Below, one piece after another: positions 34,868 through 46,186 of a stretch of DNA of 64,000 bases. Position 1 is the first letter of the stretch. The number at the start of each line of letters is the position of its first letter. Below the pieces are notes generated by a model. The model did no database searches and had not been told where the DNA came from. It worked only from the letters and a program-made list of their open reading frames with translations. Location of the stretch: assembly GCF_002575655.3 (NCBI RefSeq), contig NC_053037.3, forward strand, positions 253,613,135-253,677,134. The letters are read 5' to 3'. Origin of the DNA: Aegilops tauschii subsp. strangulata. Its lineage: Eukaryota; Streptophyta; Magnoliopsida; Poales; Poaceae. Both the position numbers and the translations under genes were made by a program.

Positions 34868-35777
34868 TGATAGAGGCGAGGGTGTCCCGATCTTTCGATG
34901 AGATGATAACTATCGATTTGGTGGAGACGACTTTAACGATCCGACTACAAACATGCACGACGTTGCGCCTTATCAATCGCTAAACCAATCTCCTGAGGTT
35001 ACTGACGATGCCGGAAGCACGATCAGCCTGACCACGAAGGTCTATTCCTGCAAGCAATCGAAGAATGAGCAAGAATATGATAATGCAATCTGAATATTGC
35101 GAATATATATGAAGTATTGATAGTGGTGGGAATCCGTAAGCGGTCTTGGTCTGGTCGTTGGACACAAACGAAGTACACGAAGTTGCAATGGCTAACTTTT
35201 AACTAAACAAATTCCAAAGTCTAAACGACGCCCTAAGGGCTGTATATATGGAGGAAGAGGGGGGGAATTTCGTGGCCCTTGAGGAAGGGGTCCGAAACCA
35301 ACCCTATCTCTTGTTTCCCCACACATACGGACTCTAAAAACAGCCTATACTTATGTATTTCGAAATTACATGATCCTGGCCCAATAATAAGGTGACGCAG
35401 CACCTAGAATAGCCTCTGGACGAAAGTTATGAAGTAGCATCTTGTATATTTCGTCCAAGGCTTCATGCACGCATTATGGTGGCTTCAACGTCCTGAAATC
35501 ATCACTTGTAACTCCGTTCTTGTTCCCCATGCGCATGCCATCATCTCCATGCTTGTTCTTGCTCCAATGTTCATCCTTCTCAAAGCTAGGCCCTTCATTT
35601 GTAAGCAAAACAAATGTATCCAATTTAGGCAGCATCATATTCTCATGAACATTAGAATCATTAGCAAGAAACGAAAGTACCTGGTAATTTAATTGGCGTG
35701 CGCGAGCTCTAGTAATTGGTCCAGAATGTATAGCAGCAGGGACTGTGGGTGTAATAATTGTATTGATGTCCTCATCA
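34868..35777 (-). repeat. CR-B 5' LTR (CR U3 + NA R-U5)
   Basis: 910 bp with the same mosaic as its partner, as expected when both LTRs are copied from one reverse-transcription product. Followed on the right by TSD GTCTG. Confidence 0.92.
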
Positions 35778-35782
35778 GTCTG

Positions 35783-36792
35783 GCACCTAGGCTAGTCTTC
35801 TCACCAGCGCGGAGCTAAGTGCTGTCACTAGGACGTGGGTGGGAGCCCCCGTGAGGCCTGCGGGCGGCACTCAGGAGACTCCGGGGCGTGTACAACCCTA
35901 ACTCATTATTACGTGAGAGTTTCACGAGCGGAGACCTTCACAGGCACGGGGCCTTGCTTCATGGGTAGAACTTCCGGAGGTGCTGGATGTTCCATGCGTT
36001 TTGGATGGGGATCCCATCTTGTGTCTCCAGGCGCGCGGCGCCAGGCCTGGAGACACGGGCGATCCTGAACGGGCCCTCCCACATGGGCGAGAGCTTGTGC
36101 AGCCCTTCCCTGGAGAGCACCCACCTCATGATGAGATCGCCCACCTCGAGTGTCCTGGAGCGGATGCGGCGGCAGTGATACCGCCGCAGCGCCTGCTGGT
36201 ACCTTGCCGCTTGGAGCGAGGCTTGGCCGCGGCGTTTCTCCCCCAGCATGAGGTCTATCCCCCGCGAGGCGTCCCAGCGTGCCTCGTCAAACGCCAATAC
36301 CCGTGCAGAGTGATGCCTGGCCTCGTGAGGGAGAACCACTTCTGCTTCATAGAGGAGGAAGAATGGAGTCTCGCCCGTTGGCTTGGTCGCGGTGGTGCGT
36401 ATGGACCACAACACGGATTGGAGCTCATTGAGCCAGCCCCTGCCGCAGGCCTTGAGCTTCTTCTTGAAGGTTCTTTCCTTGAGACCCCTCAGGACCTCTG
36501 CGTTGGTGCACTCAGCCTGGCCATTGCTCCTGGGGTGAGCCACCGAGGCGTAGCATATCTGCGTTCCAAGGTTAGCACAATATGTTTTGAAAAGGTTGCT
36601 GGTGAACTGCGAGCCGTTGTCGGTGATGATGTGGTTAGGGACCCCGAAACGGCTCACGAGGCCCTTGATGAACTTGACGGCCGAGCCAGCCGGGATGGTG
36701 CGAGCGGCCTCCACCTCTGCCCACTTGGTGAACTTGTCGATGGCGACGTAGAGGTAGCGGTAGCCTCCGGGCGCTCGAGGGAATAGGCCCAA
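35783..36792 (-). pseudogene. pol: TAT-1 integrase core and C-terminus
   Basis: Minus-strand open frame 36792 to 35959. It holds PRAPGGYRYLYVAIDKFTKW, TDNGSQF (second catalytic Asp) and SNGQAECTNAEVLRGLK (catalytic Glu), then WEGPFRIARV and a terminal NIQHLRKFYP. The first catalytic Asp lies just upstream in LDILG. The frame further upstream has a TAG near 36858, so it is not translatable as one protein. 35783-35958 is the 3' untranslated part. Confidence 0.85.
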
Positions 36793-37149
36793 GATGTCCA
36801 GCCCCCAGACCGCGAACGGCCATGAGAGCGGGATGGTCTGGAGACCCTGAGCGGGCTAGTGGATCTGCTTGGCATGGAATTGGCAGGCTTCATAGGATCT
36901 TACCAGCTCGGTGGCATCATTGAGCGTCGTGGGTCAGTAGAACCCACTACGGAACACCTTGCCCACGAGAGTGCGCGATGAAGAGTGATGCCCGCAGTCC
37001 CCGCCATGTATATTGGCCAGCAGCTTGCGTCCCTGCTCCCTGGAGATGCACCGCAGAGAGACATCGTTCGGCCATTTTCGATAGAGCTAACCGTCCCTAA
37101 TGCAGTACGCGGTGGCCTGGCGGCCTACCCGCTCTGCGTCTTCCTCCTT
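36793..37149 (-). pseudogene. pol: TAT-1 integrase N-terminal region
   Basis: Zinc-finger and linker region of the integrase, with SYEACQFHAKQIH followed by an in-frame TAG. The frame is broken; assigned by position and partial motifs. Confidence 0.55.
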
Positions 37150-37790
37150 CTACGGCAAGGTGCCTCGGAGCAGGTATGCCTTGAACTCCTCGGTCCAGCA
37201 CCCATTCTGAGGCTCGAGTGCGAGGAGCAAACGGGCTCCCGAGGTCGGGCCACAAGCAGGGGCCCCCGAAAGGGGTGCTGGGGGGAGCTCCTCCTGAGGC
37301 GATGCTGATCCCGCGGTGGAGGGGGCTGCCGACGGCTTAAAGAGCCGCTCCTCAAAGACGCCAGGCTCCTGAGGCAAGCGCCTGGACGCCCTCTTGGCTA
37401 TGTCGTCTGCCTCCTTGTTCATGCCGCGCGACACGTGCTGCAGTTCCAGGCCCAAGAATTGTTTCTCGATTTTGCGTACCTCCTCAAGGTATGCCTCCGT
37501 GTGCTCGTCCTTCGGCTTGTATGCTTTGTTGGAGAAGTCGATGAGGAGCTGGGAGTCGCCCTTTATGGTGAGGCGCCTCACTCCCAAAGCTGCCGCAACC
37601 TTGAGACCGGCGATCAGGCCTTCGTACTCCGCGATGTTGTTGGAGACCTTCTCGCCCTACTGGAAGTAGAGCTGCACGGCGTAGTAGAGCTTGTCCTGGG
37701 TAGGCGAGCTGAGCACGGCTCCAGCCCCCGCGCCCTGACGCGCGAATGCGCCATAGAAGTACATGACCCAGCCCTCCAATGCTTCGCTTC
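37150..37790 (-). pseudogene. pol: TAT-1 second (archaeal-type) RNase H
   Basis: GVRRLTIKGDSQLLIDFSNK and VSRGMNKEADDIAKRAS, with the domain start FARQGAGAGAVL near 37740. This extra RNase H between the RT-linked RNase H and integrase is a Tat-clade hallmark. The first catalytic motif reads YFYGAF where YFDGAF is expected, so an Asp is lost, and a TAG follows LYFQ at 37657. Confidence 0.8.
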
Positions 37791-39252
37791 CTGGCGAGTG
37801 GGAACGGTCCTCACCCACTTCTGGGTCAGGAACGTCGGTCCATTCTGCCACGAAGTCGGCGAGTGCCGCACCCTTGATGACTCTGGTGGTGCTGAACTCC
37901 AACTGGAACGCCTGCAGTTCGATGTTCCATTCAGCGACCCTCCCCAAAGCATTGGGGCTCCGGAGCACTCCTCCAGTGGGTAGCGGAGACAACTTTGATA
38001 GGGTGGCCTTGGAAGTAGTGGCGCAGCTTTTGGGAGGCGACGAGGAGCGCGAGCAAGAGCTTTTGCGGCATGGGGTAGCGTGCCCGCGCATCGCGTAGCA
38101 CCATGCTGACGAAGTACACCGGGTGCTCGACGAGGGCAGAAGTATCGGCGGGGTCTTGTACCTCCAGAGGCCGAGGGCTCTCAGGAGCTTTGTCATCCGT
38201 CAAGGCAGCCATGGCCTCCGGAGCGCTGTCTTCAGGAGATGTTTCGTCAGAAGGATTAGCCGAGCTCCCTGGAGCGTCCTTGACTGGAGGGGCGGCCGGG
38301 GCCTCAGGAGCGCCATCCTAAGACCGCGGCGCCCCATCCGGGGATGAGGTGCTCCGTCGTGAGCCTTTGGTCGGGCGCTCCTCCTGCACCGCCACCAGCA
38401 CCGTGCTGGCAGTGTGAGGCGTGTTTGCCAGGTAGAGCACCAAGGACTCAAGGGGCCATGGTGCTATCATCACTGGCGGGCTGGTGAGATACCTCTTGAG
38501 GTCTTGGAAGGCCGCGTCAGCCTCCGGAGTCCACTCGAGTTGTCCTTTCTTTTTCATCAGCTTGAAGAATGGGAGGGCGCGTTCTCCCAGCCTATAGATG
38601 AAACACCCCAGCGAGGTCACACAGCCCGCCAGCTTGTGCATCTCCTTGAGGGTTTATGGCGGGCTCATCCTTTCTATGGCCTTGACCTTCTCCGGGTTGC
38701 CCTCGATCCCCCTGTGCGACACCAGAAAGCCCAGCAGCTTGCCGGAGGGGACGCCAAACACACATTTCTGCGGATTGAGTCGTAGATCCACCTTGCGTAG
38801 GCTGGCAAATGTCTGCTCCAGGTCTTCAATAAGGGTCCTTGCCTCCCGATACTTCACCACTATGTCGTCGATGTAGGCGTCGGCGTTCGTCCCGAGCTGC
38901 TGGCCCAGAGGGATGTGCATCAGCCGCTGGAAGGTTGCTCCGGCATTACGCAGCTCAAACGGCATGCAAGTGTAGCAATACACCCCGTATGGGGTCAGGA
39001 AAGCTGTCTTCTCAACATCCTGCACCGCCATCTTGATTTGGCGATAGCCCGAGAAGGCGTCCAGGAAACACAGCAGGTCGCACTCGGCGGTGGAGTCAAC
39101 GATCTAATCGATGCGTGGAAGCGGAAAGGGGTCTTGAGGGCAAGCCTTGTTGAGGTTGGTGAAATCGAGGCACATGCGCTCCTTCCCGCCTTTCTTGGGG
39201 ACAATAACCGGGTTTGCCAGCCATTCTGGGTATCGCACCTCCCGAATGACAC
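37791..39252 (-). pseudogene. pol: TAT-1 RT and first RNase H
   Basis: RT palm with TAFLTPYGVYCYTCMPFELRNAGATFQRLM, AYIDDIVVK (intact YIDD) and NPQKCVFGVPSGKLLGF at 38654-39031; the fingers (GWQTRLLSPRKAG) are in another frame up to 39252. RNase H follows at 37931-38641 (KLAGCVTSLGCFIYRLGE, LEWTPEADAAFQDLK). Several frameshifts and stops are present; inactive. Confidence 0.82.
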
Positions 39253-39868
39253 TAGCCTCTTGCATTTTGCGGGTCTCTTGGACGATGAACGACTGCTTCT
39301 CTCTGGAATGTCGCCGTGCCTTCTATTTCACCGGGCACGCGTTAGGGCACACCCTCAGGTGATGCTCGATTATTCCCCTCGGGATCCCAACCAGATCCTT
39401 GGGCTCCCATGCGAACACATCCTTGTTCGCGCATCAGAAGCTGACCAACGCCTCTTCTTGATCTGGAGGGAGGCCGGTGCCTATGGTGAAGGTGGCGCAC
39501 GATGCCCCGTCTTCATCAACCGGCACCTGCTTCGTCTCGGCACGATCTTGAGAGAACAATTGCTTCTTCTTCGCTAGCGCAGCCCCCGGAGCCTCCGGGG
39601 CCCCTTCCTCACTTGGCCGTGCGGCCGCCGCGGCCCTGAAGGCGAGCTTGAGGACCAATAGCGCGTCCTTGGTGTCCCTTGCCACGGTAAGGACGCTGCT
39701 GCTCCCTGGAATCCTCATGAGATTGTAGGCATGGTGAGTTGCTGCCATGAACTTGGCCAAGGCCGGGTACCCAATGGCGTTGTACGGGAGGCCAATGCGG
39801 GCGATGTCAAAGTCGATAAGCTCGGTGCGGTAGTTGTCGCGGGTGCCGAAGGTGACGGGGAGGCAGAT
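39253..39868 (-). pseudogene. pol: TAT-1 protease-RT linker
   Basis: Frame 39760 to 39434: AKFMAATHHAYNLMRIPGSSSVLTV, then KKKQLFSQDRAETKQVPVDEDG and FTIGTGLPPDQEEAL. It matches the corresponding stretch of TAT-3 (42900-43185). Beyond 39434 the frame breaks. Confidence 0.75.
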
Positions 39869-40661
39869 CTACCCTAGGGGGCAGGTGGAGCCGTCGACTA
39901 CTCCAGAGAAAGGCTTCATGGGGCGGAGCCGGCCATGGGGCACATGAAGCAAGCCGAATCCTTCCACCGAAAGCACGGTGAGGCCGGCTCCACCGTTGAT
40001 GAGGGTCTTGGTGACCGCCAAGTTGCAGATGGTGGGGGTGCAGAGCATCGGGAGCGCACCGGCGCCTGCGGTGGTCGCGGGGTTGTCCCTCGAGTCGAAG
40101 GTGAGGTCAATCTTAGGTGCCGCCCAGCCTGGAGGAGCTCCCCGCTGCACGTGGGCGGCGCCCACCTGGCGAAAGAATTGCTTGACGTGGTGGTCCGAGG
40201 GCGGCACCTGTGAACCGCCAAGGAGGGCTGCGACGGCATGAGGCGCCGGTGCCGCAAAGCGCGTGATGAGGAGGCCGCGCAGCTCCTCCCAGGAGGCCAC
40301 CGAAACTCTGGCAAGCCGAGAAGCCAGGTGGGCGGCACGCCCGTGAGGGCTATGGGAAGCCAGCTTGCCATAACCTTGTCGTCGCCGCCGGCTGCCAAAA
40401 TAGCCTCCTCATATGCTCAGAGAAAACCTGTCGGGTCCACCGCGCCATCGTATCGGGGCGGCAGCTTCGGCCTGAACTTGGGTGGCCACTGCACCTGCCG
40501 CAGGGCGGGGGTGAAAGCTCGGAGGCCCACGGCTCACCCGAAAGCACCCGTCAGTCCGATTAATGGAGCAGCGCCCACCATGAGATCCGTACAGCGGAGC
40601 GCAGCGGAGCGCAGCGGACAGAGAGGCCGATCTTCCAGGCACCCCTACCCGGCGCGCCAAA
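39869..40661 (-). pseudogene. TAT-1 shortened gag-protease and leader
   Basis: Gag core (MASWEELRGLLITRF) jumps straight to ALLGGSQVPPSDHHVKQFFRQV and the protease. Compared with TAT-2, the roughly 200-residue basic and knuckle region is deleted. The protease box reads TLINGGAGL, Asn replacing the catalytic Asp. The frame ends in TAG at 39869 after TCPLG, the same place as in TAT-2. The primer-binding region beside the LTR reads TTGGCGCGCCGGGTAGG on the minus strand. Confidence 0.8.
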
Positions 40662-42460
40662 TGTCGGATTCCGGGCTCCGCAGACCCTTGATAGATTTGA
40701 ACTCTGGGGTGCGTACGAAGAACTCAACCTCCCCGGTATGCCTACTCACCAATCTCATGGGCTAGCTCGATGAACAGGAAGGAAATGGGGCACTGCAATT
40801 TACCCAGGTTCGGGCCACCTTGCGGTGTAAAACCCTACTCCTGCTTTGCGGTGGATTGGCCTCGAGGTGGGCCGAGGATGAACTAGTACAGTGGGAGAAC
40901 GACCTAAGGAGGTGTGTTCTTGAGCTGGTGGGGGAGAGGATGATCTGAATCATTCGTCCCGTCTACGGAGGTGGCTCAGTCCTATTTATAGTGGCTTTGG
41001 TCCTCTCCCCCAAAATGGAGGCGGGAAGGGATCCCACAACGGCCAAATTCGAAGCGAGACAACTAGTACATCTTATCCTGACAACAGTAGTCTTCGCCTG
41101 CCAAGCCCCTGGTCGTGATGCCATGATAGAGGCAAAGGTGTCCCGATGTTTCGATGAGATAGCAATCCTTTTCTGTGGGAGTCGACTTTGACGATCCGAC
41201 TACGAACGTGCGAAGACGTCACGCCTTAGCAATCGCTAAACCAACTTTCGAGGGGTTATTGACCACGCCGGAGCACGATCAACCTGACCACGAGGGTCTA
41301 TTTCCTGCGTGCAAACGAAGAACAAGCAAGAAACTGAGATTGCAATCTGGATATTGCGAACAAAAGAGGAAAGCTTTATTAATGAAGGTGGGGTTCTGTG
41401 ACGTCTTTGTCTGGTCGTTGAACACAAACGAAGTACGCGAAGTTGCAGCTATGGCGAACTTTTAATCTAAACAAAACCCAAAGTCTAAACGATGCCCTAG
41501 GGGCTGTATATATGGAGGAAGAGGGGGGAATTTCGTGGCCCTTGGAGGAGGGGTCCGAAACCCACCCTAACTCTTGTTTCCCCACATACGGACTCTAAAA
41601 ACAGCCTATATTGAAGTATTTCGAAATTACATGGGCCTGGCCCAAAAATAAGGTGACGCAGCACCTAGAATAGCCTCTGGACGAAAATTATGAAGTGGCA
41701 TCTTGTATATTTCGTCCAAGGCTTCATGCACTCATTATGGTGGCTTCAAAGTCCTGAAATCATCACTTGAAACTATGTTCTTGTCTCCCTTGCGCATGCC
41801 ATCAACTCCATGCTTGTTCTTGCTCCATTGTTCATCCTTCTCCAAGCTAGGCCCTTCATTTGTAAGCAAAACAAATGTATCCAATTTAGGCAGCATCATA
41901 TTCTCATGAACATTAGAATCATTACCAAGAAACGAAAGTACCTGGTAATTTAATTGGCGTGCGCGAGCTCTAGTAATCGGTCCAGTACGTATAGTAGCAG
42001 GGGTTGCGGGTGTAACAATGGTATTGATGTCCTTACCATGCCATGGTGGGCTCGGCGATGACCTCCATCCTGCATCCTGGCGGTCTTGGTCCCGATGCAT
42101 GGAAATGGAAACCTTTGGCTGATTCCTCGGGGCTCCGCGCCCACGCTTGCCTCTTTAGCACCAAAGAGGAAACTGCTGCCCTGCGCCCGCTGGCGCCCGC
42201 CTAGCCTTGGTCGTCATTGCTCACGTCATCTGAACCTCACGAGGTGCGGGCTTGCATAGAAATCTCCGTTCCTCAGGAGCCAGCCTAAGGAGGCCGCTCC
42301 TTCTGGAGGTCTTGGGTGTCGTCCGCTGCGCGAGGCTTGGCCCGTCGCGAGGGTCTTGAGTTGTTGACGCTGATGGTGGGCCGTACCAGGCCGTCGATGG
42401 AGCCACGCCGCGGGCTGGAGGCAGGCAAGTCTGGGTACCCCCATTCCCAGAACGCCGACA
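40662..42460 (-). repeat. TAT-1 5' LTR, split by a solo CR LTR
   Basis: TGTCGG...CCGACA ends; 879 bp once the 915-bp insertion and one 5-bp repeat are removed. Minus-strand TATA ACTATAAATAGG near 40983-40995. Related to the TAT-2 LTR (17984-18880). The right end meets TAT-3 RT; 42461-42465 (TGCAC) is the candidate target site. Confidence 0.88.
41124..42038 (-). mobile_element. Solo CR LTR
   Basis: 915 bp, TSD TGCCA on both sides (41119-41123 and 42039-42043), so it is a true insertion reduced to one LTR by recombination. R-U5 is CR type. The right tip reads CCTTACCA instead of CCTCATCA. The CR-tail frame is open but carries several changes, which suggests an older insertion. Confidence 0.93.
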
Positions 42461-43378
42461 TGCACCGCCATCTTGATCCGGTGGTAGCCTAAGAAAGCAT
42501 CCAGGAAGCACAGCATGTCGCACTCGGCGGTGGAATCAATAATATGATCGATGCACGGAAGAGGGAACGGGTCCTGAGGGCATACCTTGTTGAGGCTCGT
42601 GAAGTCGACGCACATGCGCTCCTTCGCGCCCTTCTTGTGGATGATGACCGGGTTGGCCAGCCAATCTGGGTGCCACACTTCCCGAATGACGCCGGCTTCT
42701 TTCAGCTTGCGGACCTCCTGAACATTGAACGATTGCTTCTCCTAGGATTGCCGCCGCGCCTTCTGCTTCACCGGGCATGCACCGAGGGACACCATCAAAT
42801 GGTGTTCAATCACAACCCGTGGGACGCCGACGAAGTCTATCATTTCCCATGCAAACACATCCTTGTTCGCATGGAGGAAGCCGGCCAACGCCTCTGCCTG
42901 ATCTAGGGGGAGGTCGGCGCCTATGGTGAAGGTGGGGCCTGAACCTCCGTCGTCGACAGGCACCTGCTTCGTCTCGGACCGGTCTTGAGAGAACAATTGT
43001 TTCTTCTTTGTGGGCACGGCCTCCGGGGTCTCTGGAGCGTCCCCAACGACTGGCCGCGTTACTGCCGCGGCTTTGAAGGCGAGCTCGAGGGCCAGGAGTG
43101 CATCCCTGGTGTCCCCCACCACGGTGATGATGCCACTGCTTCCAGGCATCTTGACTACGTTGTAGCCGGGGTACGTCACCGCCATGAACTTGGCAAGGGC
43201 CGGATACCCAAGGATGGCCTTGTACGGGAGTCCGATGTGGGTGACATCGAAGTCAATTAGCTCGGTACAGTAGTTCTAGTGCATGTTGAAGGTGACTGGG
43301 AGGCGTATCTGCCCCAAGGGGGGGTGGAGCCATCAAGCACCCCCGAGAAGGGCTTGGTGGGCGCGAGCTGATCATAGG
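42461..43378 (-). pseudogene. pol: TAT-3 protease-RT fragment
   Basis: Minus strand: protease end (43377-43257, TKPFSGVLDGSTPP then frameshift in a C-run), linker (43185 to 42742: KKKQLFSQDRSETKQVPVDDGG, LHANKDVFAWEMIDFVG), then RT fingers (WHPDWLANPVIIHKKGAKERMCVDFTSLNKVCP, FLDAFLGYHRIKMA). The left end is cut by TAT-1 in the RT and the right end by CR-E in the protease. Its 5' LTR is probably at 59119-59623. Confidence 0.82.
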
Positions 43379-44291
43379 TGATGAGGACATCAATACCATT
43401 GTTACACCCACAACCCCTGCTACTATACATACTGGACCGATTACTAGAGCTCGCGCACGCCAATTAAATTACCAGGTACTTTCGTTTCTTGGTAATGATT
43501 CTAATGTTCATGAGAATATGATGCTGCCTAAATTGGATACATTTGTTTTGCTTACAAATGAAGGGCCTAGCTTGGAGAAGGATGAACTTTGGAGCAAGAA
43601 CAAGCATGGAGTTGATGGCATGCACAAGGGAGACAAGAACAGAGTTTCAAGTGATGATTTCAGGACTTTGAAGCCACCATAATGAGTGCATGAAGCCTTG
43701 GACGAAATATACAAGATGCCACTTCATAAGTTTCGTCCAGAGGCTATTCTAGGTGATGCGTCACCTTATTTTGGGCCAGCCCATGTAATTTCGAAGTACT
43801 TCAATATAGGCTGTTTTTAGAGTCCGTATGTGTGGGGAAACAAGAGTTAGGGTGGGTTTCGGACCCCTCCTCCAAGGGCCACGAAATTCCCCCTCTTCCT
43901 CCATATATACAGCCCCTAGGGCATCGTTTAGACTTTGGGTTTTGTTTAGATTAAAAGTTCGCCATAGCCGCAACTTCGCGTACTTCGTTTGTGTTCAACG
44001 ACCAGACAAAGGCGTCATAGAACCCCACCTTGATCAATAAAGCTTTCCTCTTATATTCGCAATATCCAGATTGCAATCTTAGTTTCTTGCTTGTTCTTCG
44101 TTTGCCTGCAGGAAACAGACCTTCGTGGTCAGGTTGATCGTGCTCCGGCGTGGTCAATAACCTCTCGGAGTTGGTTTAGCGATTGCTAAGGCGCGATGTC
44201 CTCGCACGTTCGTAGTCGGATCATCAAAGTCGACTTCCTCCGAACGATAGCCACCATCTCATCGAAAGACGGGACACCTTTGCCTCTATCA
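43379..44291 (+). repeat. CR-E 5' LTR
   Basis: 913 bp, TGATGAGGACATC...CTATCA, followed by PBS TGGTATCAGA at 44294-44303, so this is a 5' LTR. CR-type R-U5. The left flank ATAGG (43374-43378) is the target site; its partner is not found because the rest of the element is gone. Confidence 0.9.
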
Positions 44292-45270
44292 AGTGGTATC
44301 AGATTTCCAGGTTGCTCGGCGAGATTTTACAGTTTTTCGTAGTTTAGATCGAGTCTGTTCTTCATACCTATAGTCCACGAAAAAGCCAAAAAAAATACTA
44401 GGGTTAGTTCATCTTATCCGAACCAATCTGAGCCTTTGCATAATCTCTTCTGTATTTGCTTTGTTGAATTTGCGGTTGCATCGTCGTGTCAAGTTGCTGG
44501 TCCTAGCATCTAGTACTTTAGAGTTTCGAGTTCTGTTCACAAGTTGTCACGCCGCCGCCGCACCATCGTCATCACCGCTGCCATATACCACCATTGTCAT
44601 CACCGTTGCCATATACCACCATCATCATCACCGCTGCCATATACCACCATCGTCATCACCGCTGCCATATACCACCATCGTCGTCGCCGCTACCATATAC
44701 CACATATCCACCGCCATCACGCTAATCCGAGTGCACCTCCATCACAGATTCGCCACCAGTCCGTGTTCCATTGCCCTGCAAATATCCACCACCAGTCCGA
44801 ATTTCCACCAGATTCATCTCCGCCACCAGTCCTAGTCCGAGTCGAGTAATTATTGCTTTGTTCTAGATTTCTAGATCACGCGATACTCCGAGTCGTGACA
44901 GAGTAGGACTCCCCAACTTCTGAGCCATCCGCAGAAGAAAAATAGTTCCAGTTTAAAAAAAACAAAAAAAAAATTTCTGGCTAGGCAGTTTTTAGGACAT
45001 TTGTAGACTTTTTCAAAAAAAATTGTTGCGGAGCAAAAAAAAGAGGAAAAAAAGTGCAAAAAAAAGTGAAAAAGAAAAAAAATCAGAGAGTGCTCCTCCT
45101 TTGTTTACGTGCAGCGCCGTGATTTTGTTAGTGTTCTAGGCTCGCGTCTCTAGTACGGTCTAGCTTAGGACCAGCACAGTACCGTCGTTGAGCGTTTATT
45201 CAAGTTTGCATCTCTTAATTGATTATTGCTGACCCTTTTTGCTACCATATTATAAGCCTTCCCAGCTCCA
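44292..45270 (+). other. CR-E 5' leader, cut before gag
   Basis: Leader with PBS, the upstream frame (44461 onward), a tandem repeat (44561-44700), A-runs near 44955-45080 and the conserved hairpin region near 45133-45172. It stops at CCCAGCTCCA (45270), where the next LTR begins; gag and pol are missing. Confidence 0.85.
44561..44700 (+). repeat. 28-bp tandem repeat in the CR-E leader
   Basis: Five units of 28 bp (unit start CACCATCGTCATCACC) with a few substitutions. Other CR leaders have a different local repeat at the equivalent place. Confidence 0.85.
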
Positions 45271-46186
45271 TGATGAGGACATCAATACCATCGTTACACC
45301 CACAGCCCCTGCTACTATACATACTGGACCAATTACTAGAGCTCGCGCACGCCAATTAAATTACCAGGTACTTTCGTTTCTTGGTAATGATTCTAATGTT
45401 CATGAGAATATGATGCTGCCTAAATTGGATACATTTGTTTTGCTTACAAATGAAGGGCCTAGCTTTGAGAAGGATGAACATTGGAGCAAGAACAAGCATG
45501 GAGATGATGGCATGCGCATGGGGGACAAGAACGGAGTTACAAGTGATGATTTCAGGACGTTGAAGCCACCATAATGCGTGCATGAAGCCTTGGACGAAAT
45601 ATACAAGATGCTACTTCATAACTTTCGTCCAGAGGCTATTCTAGGTGCTGCGTCACCTTATTATTGGGCAGGCCCATGTAATTTCGAAATACTTGAGTAT
45701 AGGCTATTTTTAGAGTCCGTATGTGTGGGGAAACAAGAGATAGGGTTGGTTTCGGACCCCTTCCCCAAGGGCCACGAAATTCCCCCCTCTTCCTCCATAT
45801 ATACAGCCCTTAGGGCGTCGTTTAGACTTTGGGTTTTGTTTAGATTAAAATTTCGCCATAGCTGCAACTTCGCGTACTTCGTTTGTGTTCAGCGACCAGA
45901 CAAAGGCGTCACAGAACTCCACCTTGATCAATAAAGCTTTCATCTTATATTCGCAATATCCAGATTGCAATCTCAGTTTCTTGCTTGTTCTTCGTTTGCT
46001 CGCAGGAAACAGACCCTCGTGGTCAGGTTGATCGTGCTCCGGCGTGGTCGATAACCTCTCGGAGTTGGTTTAGCGATTGCTAAGGCGCGACGTCCTCGCA
46101 CGTTCGTAGTCGGATCGTCAAAGTCGACTTCCATCAAAGCGATATTCATCATCTCATCGAAAGACGGGACACCTTTGCCTCTATCA
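45271..46186 (+). repeat. CR LTR without target-site duplication
   Basis: 916 bp, both tips intact, CR-type R-U5. Left flank CTCCA is CR-E leader (plus); right flank AAAAG is CR-D RT sequence (minus). The flanks do not match, so this LTR was probably produced by recombination between LTRs of two different insertions, deleting what lay between. Confidence 0.85.

Larger units (their letters stand above)
27940..35777 (-). mobile_element. CR-B: complete element with recombinant LTRs
   Basis: 7838 bp, minus strand, TSD GTCTG on both sides. LTRs are 910 bp each and differ at about 5 sites by eye. The polyprotein differs from CR-A at only about five residues, yet the R-U5 half of both LTRs is NA type. 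It faces CR-A tail to tail, 853 bp away. Confidence 0.95.

Noticed and set aside
44561..44700. CRISPR-like array
   Set aside because: Units are directly adjacent with no spacers; simple minisatellite in a plant retroelement leader.
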